Part shown: positions 7,795-16,768 of the stretch, piece after piece
How positions within the stretch are numbered: the stretch's first letter is position 1
Layout: the number at the start of each line of letters is the position of its first letter
DNA from: an uncultured Paracoccaceae bacterium
Lineage (GTDB): Bacteria > Pseudomonadota > Alphaproteobacteria > Rhodobacterales > Rhodobacteraceae
Direction: 5' to 3'
DNA length: 48,486 bases
Assembly: GCA_913043905.1 (NCBI GenBank)
Contig: CAJWNQ010000014.1
Coordinates: 1 to 48,486, forward strand
The notes under the pieces: model-generated
Databases searched by the model: none
Seen by the model: only the letters and a program-made list of their open reading frames with translations
What the model was told of the DNA's origin: nothing
Made by a program: the position numbers and the translations under genes

Positions 7795-8255
7795 TGTTAA
7801 TCTCTATTAAATTTATTTCTATCAAAAAATTCATACGTCTAACTTAATTGTATGCTTTGGATTAGAAAAATTTATTATGGTAATAGATATATTAAGAATC
7901 TAAATAGTATTAGATTTTGCTTACTTTCTAAAACTAAGTTTTGCTTACACATTTAACATCAAACCTTCCAATAATCATGCACACAATAAAACTAATTATA
8001 ATAATGAAAAAGAACATAAGTGGCACCACACCAGAATGCTAAATTATATCCATTTTCTAGAAGCTAGTTAATGCGTATATAAATGCAATATGGACATTTA
8101 AGATAAACAAAATAAAAAGAGCCAAAGACCAGAATTTTACTTTTAATTATCCTTGAATAAATAGATATTCTATTTAATAAGTAATTATAAAATCGACTAT
8201 TTGTATAGCTCACCAGTATAAATTTTTTTGATGTAATTGCGCTTTGGATAGTAAA
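7795..8255. promoter_or_regulatory. Divergent intergenic region with direct repeat at 7915-7924 and 7939-7948
   Basis: Very AT-rich 461-nt spacer between the minus-strand BtpA-like gene and the plus-strand methyltransferase gene; it should hold both promoters. The decamer TTTTGCTTAC occurs twice in direct orientation, 24 bp apart start to start, 121-154 bp upstream of the BtpA-like start. This is a plausible regulator site. No convincing small gene or RNA was seen in the rest. Confidence 0.35.
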
Positions 8256-9068
8256 ATGAAAATAGAAAATAGAATAAAAAATAGTTTGTTAAATAAAAAG
8301 ATTTTGATTCAAAAAACTGCTTCAAAAAGTGATATTAAAAAGTTTTTATCCCGATTTAGGGAAAAATATGAATCAATAAATTTAATCAGAGTTGGAAGCA
8401 AAAATGATGGTGGTTATTTAGTACCAAACTATTTACAAAATATTGAATATTGTTTCAGCCCAGGAGTTGCTGACTCAGCAGAGTTTGAAGCTCAATTAAG
8501 TAAAGAGTTTAATATAAAATCATACTTAGCTGATGCAAGTGTTGATGCAGCTCCAGTGGATGATAAAAATTTTAAATTCCTAAAAAAATTCCTGGGTTCT
8601 AGATCGCATGGTGAATTTATCACTCTTTCAGATTGGATAATTGAATCTGTCCCAAAAAGTGACTCTAATAAGATATTACAAATGGATATTGAAGGAGGAG
8701 AGTATGATGTTCTTACTTATGAATCAGCCGATTTATTAGCCCAGTTTTCATTTATTATTGTAGAATTCCACGGATTAAAAAATATTTATGAAAAGCATTT
8801 TTTACGTATGCTTTCAGCTATATTTGAAAAATTTTATATAAACTTTTCAATTTGTCATGTTCACCCAAATAATAGTAGTTCTATAGAAACAATGGGAGAT
8901 ATAGAAATTCCTAAAGTCATTGAAGTAACATTTATTCGCAATGATTTAGTTAATGAGTTTAGTTCGAACGAAAAAGTCTTTCTTCCTCATGTGTTAGATG
9001 AAAAAAACTTAAAAGATTTAGATGATTTGATTATGCCGGAAATATGGTGGAAAAAAGACTATGTATGA
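8256..9068 (+). CDS. FkbM-family methyltransferase
   Basis: S-adenosylmethionine-dependent methyltransferase-like protein of 270 residues. Visible motifs are RVGSKNDGGYLVP (about 45-57), FSPGVADSAEFEAQL (67-81), the acidic LQMDIEGGEYDVL (141-153) and FIIVEFHGL (166-174), which match the FkbM/Methyltransf_21 pattern. Such enzymes often methylate sugars in surface polysaccharide or secondary metabolites; the target is unknown. I start at the ATG 8256; a TTG at 8244 is also in frame and has similar weak ribosome-binding signals. It stands alone between two modules, with a coding sequence poorer in GC than its neighbours, so it may be a mobile single gene. Confidence 0.78.
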   Translation: MKIENRIKNSLLNKKILIQKTASKSDIKKFLSRFREKYESINLIRVGSKNDGGYLVPNYLQNIEYCFSPGVADSAEFEAQLSKEFNIKSYLADASVDAAPVDDKNFKFLKKFLGSRSHGEFITLSDWIIESVPKSDSNKILQMDIEGGEYDVLTYESADLLAQFSFIIVEFHGLKNIYEKHFLRMLSAIFEKFYINFSICHVHPNNSSSIETMGDIEIPKVIEVTFIRNDLVNEFSSNEKVFLPHVLDEKNLKDLDDLIMPEIWWKKDYV

Positions 9069-9290
9069 ATTAATTATATAGCAATTTGGTAATTTTAACT
9101 TAATATTTAAATGCTATATTTAGATTAACTGTAAACGTTATACCAAGATATAGATCTGACTTTTATAGAAATTCTATCAAGGATCATGCTTATTAGATAT
9201 TATTTTGATATTTAATAAGTCAAAATATTTGAAAAAGTGTCCGCCTCTAAAAAAAATTAAATACTAATAATGCAAAATAACTATTTTAGT
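9069..9290. other. Convergent intergenic spacer with hairpin at about 9189-9219
   Basis: The spacer lies between the ends of the methyltransferase gene (plus) and the LacI gene (minus). TTATTAGATAT and ATATTTAATAA form an 11-bp stem with one G-U pair, a candidate bidirectional transcription end. I see no gene here. Confidence 0.3.
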
Positions 9291-10298
9291 TTATGAATTT
9301 GAAACCAATTCACATTGAAATGCTATTTCTTTTGGGCCTTCTTCTAACCCTTCCACCAAATCAATTAGGTGTGATGTGGCAGTACGCACCATTTTTTGGA
9401 ACGGTACTTGCACTGTTGGAAACTTATATGATTCAAGCTTTGACAAAAAGGTTCCCCCAAAGCCAACAACTTGTGGTTTCTCGCTTATTCCTGAAAGCAA
9501 GATTGCATCACGAGCAGCAATTGCTAAAAGATCGCTTACACAAAAAATCCCATCTGGAACTTTTGGTAATGAAAGTAATTCATTTACTGCTTTAATTCCA
9601 TTTTCGTAATCATTGGCTCCCGCAATTCGCGCCATAGGCTGATATCCATATAGCTCTTCAATACGTCCAACAAATCCTGCCTGTCTTTCTTGCACAATTG
9701 TCGCCTCTGCTCGCCCTCCAATAAAAGCGGGACGCTTGCAACCATGTTCAAATAGATAATCTGCAACAGCACTTGCGCCAGCCACATTGTCACAATAAAT
9801 AGCACTGTATTCAAGCCGATGTGTACGGCGCCCAACGACAACAACCGGCTTATCAAGTTCCGCACCACGTTGAACTAAAGATTCGGGCAAATGAGAGGCC
9901 GAAACTAAAAGGCCGTCTACCTGATATTGCAGAGCAGCATCAACAGACTCTACTTGCTGACTTTCCTGATCAATATTCAAGAGGAGAGCATGAAATCCCC
10001 GCTTCTGCGCTTCAGAACTAACAGATCTAAACAGCTCTAGTTGTTCAGGATCATCAAAATTATTAATCAAAAGCCCAATAAGATTTGATCGTCGTCCTGC
10101 TAACGCGCGCGCGGCTAAATTTGGTGAATAATTTAGCTCGGCGGCTGCACTTCGAACTAATTTTCGTGTTTTTTCTGCTACAGAAAGCTTGGGATGAAAT
10201 GCCCGTGATACAGTTGTTAGTGACACACCCGCCAAGTTTGCCACATCCTGCGCCGTTGAGCGGCCATGGGTTGGTCGACGTGAGCCTTTGGTTTTCAT
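9291..10298 (-). CDS. LacI-family transcriptional regulator
   Basis: Repressor-type regulator, 335 residues. The LacI helix-turn-helix with hinge is at about residues 15-65 (TAQDVANLAGVSLTTVSRAF, then YSPNLAARALAGRR), followed by the sugar-binding-protein-like effector domain. It is the last gene of the transporter operon: its ATG abuts the stop of the ATPase gene (TAAATG). LacI regulators usually respond to sugars or nucleosides, so this argues that the Opp/Dpp-type transporter carries a glycoside or sugar derivative rather than peptides. GAAAGCGCT elements upstream of the operon (15984-15995 and 16114-16125) fit the CG-centred palindromes that this family binds. Confidence 0.92.
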   Translation of the reverse strand: MKTKGSRRPTHGRSTAQDVANLAGVSLTTVSRAFHPKLSVAEKTRKLVRSAAAELNYSPNLAARALAGRRSNLIGLLINNFDDPEQLELFRSVSSEAQKRGFHALLLNIDQESQQVESVDAALQYQVDGLLVSASHLPESLVQRGAELDKPVVVVGRRTHRLEYSAIYCDNVAGASAVADYLFEHGCKRPAFIGGRAEATIVQERQAGFVGRIEELYGYQPMARIAGANDYENGIKAVNELLSLPKVPDGIFCVSDLLAIAARDAILLSGISEKPQVVGFGGTFLSKLESYKFPTVQVPFQKMVRTATSHLIDLVEGLEEGPKEIAFQCELVSNS

Positions 10299-11309
10299 TT
10301 ATTTCCCTTTTTTATCAGTTCTGTATGCCCCAATGCCTGCATGATGACAAGCAACCCCACGCTGAGAGGCAAATCTTTCTAAATCTGGCTCCAAACTGCT
10401 ACATATATCGCTAGCCTTCCAACATCGACTTAGAAACTTACAACCAGCGGTACGTTCCAACGGGCTTGGCAGCTCTCCAGAAATATTTATAATTTCTCGA
10501 GCAGCACGAATATTCGGATCAAGTATAGGTGCCGCAGATATTAGCGCTTTAGAATATGGGTGCTCTGGGTTAGAAAATATATCCTCGGATGGCCCCTCTT
10601 CAACGACGCGCCCTAAATACATGACAGCTGTTCTGTTAGCTATGTGACGGACAATCGTCAAATCGTGCGCAATAAAGATTAAAGCAACTCCCGTGCGGTC
10701 CTGAATGTCTTGAAAGAGATTTACAACCTGGGCCTGAACAGAGACATCAAGCGCTGAGACGGCCTCATCACAAATCAGTAGTTTAGGTTCACTCGCAAGC
10801 GCACGAGCGATTCCAATTCGTTGCCGCTGCCCCCCAGAGAATTGATGCGGATAACGATCCAAATCTGACGCGTCCAGACCAACTAGCTGTACCAACTCCG
10901 AAGCGCGATCCCGCCATGCCTTTTTGGGTAATAGGTCAGGAAACACCACCCATGTTTCAGATATAATTTGGGCAACAGTCATATGCGGGTTAAGTGATGA
11001 ATAAGGGTCTTGGAAGATAAATTGAATGTCACGGCGTGCTTGCCGTAAGTCTTCAGCACCAAGCTTCAGGAAATCACGCTGCTTAAAACGAACTTGCCCA
11101 CCCGTAGGCTCCACCAATCTAGCCAAGCATTTAGCAAGAGTAGATTTTCCACAGCCAGATTCACCAACAATCCCAAGAGTTTCTCCTGCCGCTACACTGA
11201 AGCTAACTCCATCAACAGCTTTTAATTTGAGAGGTTTTGATAAAAAACCACGGCTAGGAATTAAATAACTTTTAGTAAGATTTTTTACAGAAAGAAGGGG
11301 CTCAAACAT
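10299..11309 (-). CDS. Oligopeptide/dipeptide-type ABC transporter ATPase (OppF/DppF-like)
   Basis: Second ATPase of a family-5 ABC importer, about 336 residues. Walker A GESGCGKST, signature FSGGQRQRIG and Walker B LLICDE are intact. The C-terminal Opp domain carries four cysteines (CKFLSRC, then IC and a later AC), the arrangement that holds an iron-sulfur cluster in Dpp ATPases. The ATG at 11309 was chosen because it overlaps the upstream ATPase stop by 8 nt (ATGTTTGA). An upstream in-frame ATG at 11336 would need a longer overlap and has no better ribosome-binding site. Confidence 0.9.
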   Translation of the reverse strand: MFEPLLSVKNLTKSYLIPSRGFLSKPLKLKAVDGVSFSVAAGETLGIVGESGCGKSTLAKCLARLVEPTGGQVRFKQRDFLKLGAEDLRQARRDIQFIFQDPYSSLNPHMTVAQIISETWVVFPDLLPKKAWRDRASELVQLVGLDASDLDRYPHQFSGGQRQRIGIARALASEPKLLICDEAVSALDVSVQAQVVNLFQDIQDRTGVALIFIAHDLTIVRHIANRTAVMYLGRVVEEGPSEDIFSNPEHPYSKALISAAPILDPNIRAAREIINISGELPSPLERTAGCKFLSRCWKASDICSSLEPDLERFASQRGVACHHAGIGAYRTDKKGK

Positions 11310-12330
11310 TAGAACTCTTCTTTTTAAAAATATCATTTACTCTTAAGCAAGCACTGGCCCGACTTGGTCCAGAAACGAAGAGTTGTGGCCGATTCAACCG
11401 ACACATTGGTGCCGCAAACTGGCAGCGTGGGCGAAACGAGCAACCTTCAGGCAATTTAGTTAGAACAGGAGGTGAGCCACTTATAATACCAAGCCGGTTA
11501 AAATTATTGGTCACATCAGGCATTGAAGACAGCAAAGCCTGCGTGTAAGGGTGATATGGTTTTGCAAACACTGCATCAGTCAGCCCAGTTTCTACTGTGC
11601 GACCAGCATACATAACCATTACTTTATCCGCCTGTTCTGCAGCTACACCAAGATCATGCGTAATAAGGACAAGGGCCAGATCAGCATTTTTGCTCAGTGA
11701 CTTTAAAAGCTCCATAACTTGGCGTTGAACTGTCACATCGAGCGCAGTTGTGGGTTCATCTGCAATAAGAATTTTAGGGTTAAGCGCCAGAGCCATAGCA
11801 ATCATGATCCTCTGGCACATACCACCAGAAAACTGGAATGGATAATCGTCAACACGGTGACTGGCATCAGGAATGGCGACACGCTCCATCAGTTCGATTG
11901 CATATTTTCGACCGCTAGCGCGATCTGAACCTGTACGAGCGCAAAAAACTTCAGCTATTTGAAAGCCTACTTTAAGAGAAGGATTAAGCGATGTAATAGC
12001 ATCCTGAAAAATCATAGAAACACCAGAGCCACGCACTGTAAAAAGTGTAGATTGGGGTGCATGTACTAACTCGATTCCACAAAACCTAACACTCCCAGAA
12101 ATTATTGCAGGAGGAGTGGATAATAGCCCCAAGATGGCCATTTGCGATGCACTTTTTCCTGATCCAGATTCTCCTACAATGCATAACGTTTCACCAGGAT
12201 TAACAGTGAAGCTGACTCCATCAACTGCTGCTACCTCTCCCTCAAAAGATTCAAAAGTAACGCAGAGATTATCAACTGCAAGTAACGGTGCAGCATCGTC
12301 ATAACCAGGTAAATCGTTAATATTAATCAT
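11302..12330 (-). CDS. Oligopeptide/dipeptide-type ABC transporter ATPase (OppD/DppD-like)
   Basis: First ATPase of the family-5 importer, 342 residues. Walker A is GESGSGKSA, signature FSGGMCQRI, Walker B ILIADEP followed by [11 protein letters not shown]. The C-terminal cysteine cluster CSFRPRC...MC...AC is present. The start overlaps the permease stop as ATGA (12327-12330). It works as a heterodimer with the next ATPase. The signature has Met-Cys where Opp ATPases usually have Met/Gln-Arg/Gln, a minor variation. Confidence 0.9.
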   Translation of the reverse strand: MININDLPGYDDAAPLLAVDNLCVTFESFEGEVAAVDGVSFTVNPGETLCIVGESGSGKSASQMAILGLLSTPPAIISGSVRFCGIELVHAPQSTLFTVRGSGVSMIFQDAITSLNPSLKVGFQIAEVFCARTGSDRASGRKYAIELMERVAIPDASHRVDDYPFQFSGGMCQRIMIAMALALNPKILIADEPTTALDVTVQRQVMELLKSLSKNADLALVLITHDLGVAAEQADKVMVMYAGRTVETGLTDAVFAKPYHPYTQALLSSMPDVTNNFNRLGIISGSPPVLTKLPEGCSFRPRCQFAAPMCRLNRPQLFVSGPSRASACLRVNDIFKKKSSNV

Positions 12331-13280
12331 TTTGATTTCCTGAATTTAGTGCGTTTAGCCAACCATCGCCAACGCTGCACAGGGTCAGTTATGGCACGAG
12401 CCCAGTTCGCTAGTAAATTAAGACTAAGTGCAGTAAAAAAAATCGCTAATCCTGGAAAGGCTACCAGCCACCAAGCTGAGCGGATATGCTCACGTCCTCC
12501 AGAAATCATCAGGCCCCAAGATGCATCTGGTGGCTGCACTCCAAAACCAAGAAAACTCAGAGAAGCTTCTGATAGAATTAGCACTGCAATCTCAAGTGTA
12601 AAGAGCACTAGAATTGGAGCCATAACGTTAGGCAAAATATGCCGAAGAATAATTCTTCCACTCTTGCAGCCTTGTGAAACCGCAGCCTGCACATAAGCTG
12701 AATTACGGGCGTCCAGTGCTAGTCCTCGGGCCATACGAGCAAAGACCATCCAATGTAGAACCAGAAATACAAGAACTAGATTACCAAAACCACCGCCTAA
12801 AATAAATAGAACAAAGAGCGCAACTAAAAGTGATGGCAGTGAGAGCATACCGTCTACAAGACGCATAACTATATCTTCTAAGAGCCCTCCATGATAACCA
12901 GCCATAAGGCCTGCAGTAACTCCTACAATAGCTGACAACACAGCACCTAAAACACCCACTGATACAGATACCCGAGCGCCATAGATTAAACGTGTAAATA
13001 GATCACGGCCCAACTCATCGGTGCCTAGTAAGTAAAAATCTCCTCCCCGGCCAATCGACCCCGGTGGTAGCATACGATCACGTAAATTCAGCCCTGTTGG
13101 TTCATGCGGCGCCAAAAAGTCAGCGCCGAGAGTGAACACGATCAGGAGCAATACAAAGCTTAATGCAAAAAAAGTTATATAATCCTGCAAGATTGCCCGC
13201 ATGTAATCGGTCCAACCAAGCTGAACTTGACGGCTTTCATCAACATCAGTTGGTGAGAGTGGTTTTGATAAATCAACCAA
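12327..13280 (-). CDS. ABC transporter permease (DppC/OppC-like)
   Basis: Inner-membrane permease of 317 residues. The N-terminal tail precedes a first membrane helix at about residues 33-52, then comes the family loop LLGTDELGRDLFTRLIYGARVS typical of the DppC half, with the coupling EAA loop around AAVSQGCKSGRIILRHILPN. The start is a TTG at 13280, supported by a strong AGGGGG about 8 nt upstream and by the preceding permease stop 1 nt away; the next ATG would remove the conserved N-terminus. The stop overlaps the OppD-like gene by 4 nt. Confidence 0.88.
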   Translation of the reverse strand: MVDLSKPLSPTDVDESRQVQLGWTDYMRAILQDYITFFALSFVLLLIVFTLGADFLAPHEPTGLNLRDRMLPPGSIGRGGDFYLLGTDELGRDLFTRLIYGARVSVSVGVLGAVLSAIVGVTAGLMAGYHGGLLEDIVMRLVDGMLSLPSLLVALFVLFILGGGFGNLVLVFLVLHWMVFARMARGLALDARNSAYVQAAVSQGCKSGRIILRHILPNVMAPILVLFTLEIAVLILSEASLSFLGFGVQPPDASWGLMISGGREHIRSAWWLVAFPGLAIFFTALSLNLLANWARAITDPVQRWRWLAKRTKFRKSK

Positions 13281-13281
13281 G

Positions 13282-14244
13282 CTAACGCCCCCTGCCCAGT
13301 ATGATTTCAGGCTTAAAATAACGATAACTAAAGTCCACCAGAAGGTTAACTATAATGACTAGTGCCGCAACAACAGCAATGCTCGCCTGGATAAGCGGTA
13401 GGTCACTTCGTGATAGTGAATCAATGATAAGTAAACCTACACCAGGCCAAGCGAAAATTTTCTCAACCAAAATTGCCCCAGTCAATAAAGCCGATGTTTC
13501 ATCACCAATCATTGTTACAATAGGAATGGCTGCATTTTTTAAAGCATGATGATAAACTATCCGGTGATTTTGGACACCTTTTGCCTGGGCAGTAATAATA
13601 TAAGGTTTGGCAAGTTCATCCATCATTGTACTGCGTGTTACTTGTGCGATGCGCCCAATCGGTCGTGCTGCAAGGGTCAGTGCTGGCAAGATAACATGCT
13701 GAAAACCACCATAGCCTCCAGTAGGAAGCCAACCTAATTGCACAGAAAAAAGTACAATTAACATTAAACCCAACCAAAACTGTACAACTGACACTCCAGC
13801 AAGGGATAAGGCAGTGACGATCCGATCTGCAATAGATCGGGGATGAGCCGCAGCAGTCACGCCCATGAATATGCCAAGTGGAACGGCAACTACTAAAGCT
13901 GAACCCGCCAAAAAGAATGTGGCAGGTAGCCTTTCTAGCACAATATTGATAACGGGTTGCCCAAGTTCTTTCAAATCAAGTGCTGGAATAACAGAAAAGC
14001 CAAATCGATAGCTTACTCCAAGATCACCAGTCAGTAATCTGCCAATATAATGTAAGTACTGTTGCCAAAGGGGATCATTTAACCCAGCAACTACTCGCAA
14101 TTTTTCAAGTGCTGCAGGAGTGGCACCAGGACCAAGCATGTTGAGAGCAGGGTCACCTATCATACGTCCAGCAAAGAAAACAAAGCTAATAGTGACAAGA
14201 AGAAGAAGAATAGAGTTAAGTATGCGTCTCAGTGTATAAGGCAT
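13282..14244 (-). CDS. ABC transporter permease (DppB/OppB-like)
   Basis: Inner-membrane permease of 320 residues. The N-terminal helix MPYTLRRILNSILLLLVTIS is typical of DppB/OppB, followed by a periplasmic region and five more membrane segments. The coupling loop TAQAKGVQNHRIVYHHALKN and the terminal VDFSYRYFKPEI are family hallmarks. It follows the substrate-binding gene after a 72-nt spacer with a hairpin. Confidence 0.9.
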   Translation of the reverse strand: MPYTLRRILNSILLLLVTISFVFFAGRMIGDPALNMLGPGATPAALEKLRVVAGLNDPLWQQYLHYIGRLLTGDLGVSYRFGFSVIPALDLKELGQPVINIVLERLPATFFLAGSALVVAVPLGIFMGVTAAAHPRSIADRIVTALSLAGVSVVQFWLGLMLIVLFSVQLGWLPTGGYGGFQHVILPALTLAARPIGRIAQVTRSTMMDELAKPYIITAQAKGVQNHRIVYHHALKNAAIPIVTMIGDETSALLTGAILVEKIFAWPGVGLLIIDSLSRSDLPLIQASIAVVAALVIIVNLLVDFSYRYFKPEIILGRGR

Positions 14245-14269
14245 ATACTTTTAGACCTCTTTTATCCCA

Positions 14270-14298
14270 GTGCTGGCCGCTTACCGGCAAACCAGCAC
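14270..14298 (-). terminator. Intercistronic hairpin after substrate-binding gene
   Basis: Arms GTGCTGG (14270-14276) and CCAGCAC (14292-14298) with an inner GCCG/CGGC pairing form a GC-rich hairpin just after the substrate-binding gene and before the first permease. No U-run follows on the minus strand. Placement matches hairpins at 4118-4142 and 47769-47793, suggesting a role in higher expression of the binding protein. Confidence 0.55.
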
Positions 14299-14316
14299 CC
14301 GAAAAGTTATCGTATA

Positions 14317-15930
14317 TTATTGAGCGGCTCCAAGATAAACGGCTTGGAACCTATGATCACTACCAAAAGTAAAGTCGATGCCATCTTCAACAAGATAGCC
14401 ACGATCCAATAATGCCAGCGGCACAATCAAATGTCTATCATGAACTGTTTGTACTAGTTTGCGAAGTTTCGCTGAACGATCTTCACCAGTACTTTTTAGA
14501 GCATTTGCTAATTCAGCATCAAATGCCTCGTTGCAATAGACAGAAGACCGCGACGATCCAGTTGGGTCATCTATGCTAGGACAAGCATAATTTGACTGCA
14601 GTAGAAGGCCGTAATCATTTGATGGATTGCCCTTCACATGGACTTGCATCATTTGGCGACCCGGTTCATTTGCGTAACCAGCTATCCTTACCCGAGGGTT
14701 AAACTCTTGCGGTGTCTGAACCTTTATCTCAGTTTTTATCCCTACAGAATTTAGCATCGCACCAATAGCTTCCACCGTTGGCCTTATTCTAGGCGTAGAA
14801 CTACGACCAACAACTTCAATCTTAATACCATCTACATCTACACCATCTGCTTTGGCTTTGGCTATCAACGCAATAGCACCCTCCGGATCATAATCATAAG
14901 CAGTAACATCTGGATTATATCCTACAGTTCCTTTCGGCCCAAGCTGACCTGGAGGTACTGAAGCTAACCCAACTAAATCAACAAGCCCCGCAATATCAAT
15001 AGCCTTAAAAATAGCTTCACGGATACGTGGATCTTTTAGGCGTTCATCGGCATGAAGCGAATGATCAAGTCGCCCATAAAGATACGTAGTAGATGGTCCG
15101 GTAATACAAGAGTAGCCATCTGTTTTTTTAGCACGGTCACATTCATCCGAAGATGGAAACATCGCAATCTGCGCTTCGCCACTTTGCACCATGGCCACTC
15201 GTGCGGAGTCTTCTGATCTAAATACAAATTTTAAAGATGTCCAATCTGGTTTGATTGTTCCATAGGCGTCATCAGAGCTCAAACCCCACCAATCTGCATT
15301 ATAATTAGCTGTCCAATATTGTCCAATCTGCCACTCACCAAATGTATATGGACCTGTTCCAACAGGTTTAGAAAAATGTTCTGCTGGATTATCTGCTAGT
15401 TGTTTAGATGAAGAAATACCATTTAACGATAACCGAAACTCCAAAAGTGGATCAGGTTCACTTGAGCTAACTTCAACCACACTACTATCAATAACTCTTG
15501 CAGTAATCTCACCTGAACCAGCAAATTCTTGAATAGTAAATGCATTTTTAAGACTCCAAACCCAGTTGATCGAGTTAGCAACCGCGGCAGCATCCATGCG
15601 CGATCCATCATGAAACACAACACCCTCACGTATTGTTACACGAACCGTACGGCTATCAACACGTTTCCATGAAGTAGCAAGGACACCTTGCAAATTACCA
15701 CTAACCGGATCTTGAGCTATCAAAGTCTCAACAACATTGCGAAGGCCTGGGGCATTTACCTCTTTGTAGGCGCCCTGCGCAGCTAAATCTTGCGGCTCTT
15801 GTGCAACCGCCACTACAAGCTCACCCTTCATTGGAGCCGCAAACATTACTTGTGTGGACAACACCAACGCCATAGCGACGGATGCAGCATAGCGGAAAAT
15901 AGTTTGATTACGTGTCATATATCCAGTCAT
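14317..15930 (-). CDS. Family-5 extracellular solute-binding protein
   Basis: Periplasmic receptor of the Opp/Dpp-type importer, 537 residues, within the normal range. The N-terminal signal peptide runs MTGYMTRNQTIFRYAASVAM to a likely cleavage after QVMFA. The mature chain shows the SBP_bac_5 pattern: NVVETLIAQDP near the start, RVTIREGVVFHDGSRMDAAAVANS, and PVGTGPYTFGEW. The ATG at 15930 has GGGGAGGA about 6 nt upstream. It is the first gene of the operon, 54 bp from a LacI-type operator. Ligand unknown; the LacI partner suggests a sugar-containing compound. Confidence 0.9.
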   Translation of the reverse strand: MTGYMTRNQTIFRYAASVAMALVLSTQVMFAAPMKGELVVAVAQEPQDLAAQGAYKEVNAPGLRNVVETLIAQDPVSGNLQGVLATSWKRVDSRTVRVTIREGVVFHDGSRMDAAAVANSINWVWSLKNAFTIQEFAGSGEITARVIDSSVVEVSSSEPDPLLEFRLSLNGISSSKQLADNPAEHFSKPVGTGPYTFGEWQIGQYWTANYNADWWGLSSDDAYGTIKPDWTSLKFVFRSEDSARVAMVQSGEAQIAMFPSSDECDRAKKTDGYSCITGPSTTYLYGRLDHSLHADERLKDPRIREAIFKAIDIAGLVDLVGLASVPPGQLGPKGTVGYNPDVTAYDYDPEGAIALIAKAKADGVDVDGIKIEVVGRSSTPRIRPTVEAIGAMLNSVGIKTEIKVQTPQEFNPRVRIAGYANEPGRQMMQVHVKGNPSNDYGLLLQSNYACPSIDDPTGSSRSSVYCNEAFDAELANALKSTGEDRSAKLRKLVQTVHDRHLIVPLALLDRGYLVEDGIDFTFGSDHRFQAVYLGAAQ

Positions 15931-15983
15931 AGTTTCCTCCCCGGGATGTCTATATCAATTTTGTACTATCATAATAATATTAA

Positions 15984-15995
15984 GCAAGCGCTTTC
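15984..15995. promoter_or_regulatory. Putative LacI-family operator 1
   Basis: GCAAGCGCTTTC, a CG-centred near-palindrome (AAGCGCTT perfect; on the minus strand GAAAGCGCTTGC). It is 54-65 bp upstream of the substrate-binding gene. The form matches the usual LacI-family operator class, and the operon encodes a LacI regulator. Confidence 0.6.
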
Positions 15996-16113
15996 ATAAA
16001 GTCAATGGTTTCAAATATCTCACTATTTACGTCATAATATATATTAAAATATGGCTATAATTAATATTAATAAGTATTTTCTTCTTGCTTTAACTTATAG
16101 CTTCTGTAAAAAA

Positions 16114-16125
16114 GAAAGCGCTACC
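16114..16125. promoter_or_regulatory. Putative LacI-family operator 2
   Basis: GAAAGCGCTACC shares the exact nonamer GAAAGCGCT with the minus-strand reading of the site at 15984-15995. Its centre is 130 bp from the first. It lies about 23 bp before the kinase ATG at 16148, so one regulator could control both divergent transcripts. Only one half is perfect, so confidence is lower. Confidence 0.4.
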
Positions 16126-16147
16126 ATTATTAAGTTTTAGAGAAAGT

Positions 16148-16768
16148 ATGATGACAAAATCAAACATTAAAGGCGGGTTGGTGTTGGCATTAGTTGGTGA
16201 ATCTGGCGCTGGCAAAACTACAACCACAGCTATAATTGAAGAAATGGGATTTGCCCCACTTGCGCTTGGAAAATACCTGCGCGAGACGGCTATTGCCGAA
16301 TACCGAACGCCCGAGCGAGTACAAGTACAAAACCTTGCCCGTAAGATGCAGGCCATTCATGGCGACGATTACTATGCTCGCATTGCCCTATCTGATCCAT
16401 CATTTCTGCAAACTCGCAATGTGATTATTGACGGTTTACGCAACACAGCTGAATTAAAATATACAACCCAAGCTGTAGCAGACACAGGCCGTAAGCTTTT
16501 TTTAGTTGCGCTCATGGCTTCAGATGAAGCACGCTTTTTACGTGTTGTAGGCCGTGGTCGCGCTGGAGATCCCCTAACGCGTGAACGCTTCATAGAAGAC
16601 GATGCGCGCGCATCAGGCAGTATCGAAGATGGATTTCAACAAAATGGTATTTTGATTGGTATGGCTCAACATACCATTCACAACACAGGGAATATGCAAA
16701 CACTTCGCCACCGAATTGGAGAAGCTGTAGAAATTGCATACCTATCAATAAAAAAGAAAATCAACTAA
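16148..16768 (+). CDS. P-loop nucleotide/dephospho-CoA-kinase-like protein
   Basis: Small cytoplasmic P-loop kinase of 206 residues. Walker A is GESGAGKTT at about 17-25; VIIDGLRNTAEL resembles the Walker B/IDG motif of dephospho-CoA-kinase-like and UPF0200 nucleotide kinases, RGRAGDPLTRERFIEDDARA the lid, and AQHTIHNTG a C-terminal nucleotide-contact motif. It is not the housekeeping CoaE, whose P-loop reads differently. Substrate unknown. An ATG 3 nt downstream is an alternative start. Its stop overlaps the next gene (TAATG), and it is divergent from the LacI-controlled transporter with a putative operator in its promoter. Confidence 0.75.
   Translation: MMTKSNIKGGLVLALVGESGAGKTTTTAIIEEMGFAPLALGKYLRETAIAEYRTPERVQVQNLARKMQAIHGDDYYARIALSDPSFLQTRNVIIDGLRNTAELKYTTQAVADTGRKLFLVALMASDEARFLRVVGRGRAGDPLTRERFIEDDARASGSIEDGFQQNGILIGMAQHTIHNTGNMQTLRHRIGEAVEIAYLSIKKKIN

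Noticed and set aside
7855-7956. 34-codon plus-strand frame in the left divergent region
   Set aside because: No ribosome-binding site and it consists of low-complexity AT-rich sequence; the repeats there explain the pattern better.
9131-9146. LacI-type site around AAACGTT
   Set aside because: Only a 6-bp palindrome, downstream of the regulator gene in a convergent gap, with no promoter to control.
9293-9868. Open frames on both strands overlapping the LacI gene
   Set aside because: They are other-frame readings of a clear LacI coding sequence and have no ribosome-binding sites or family likeness.
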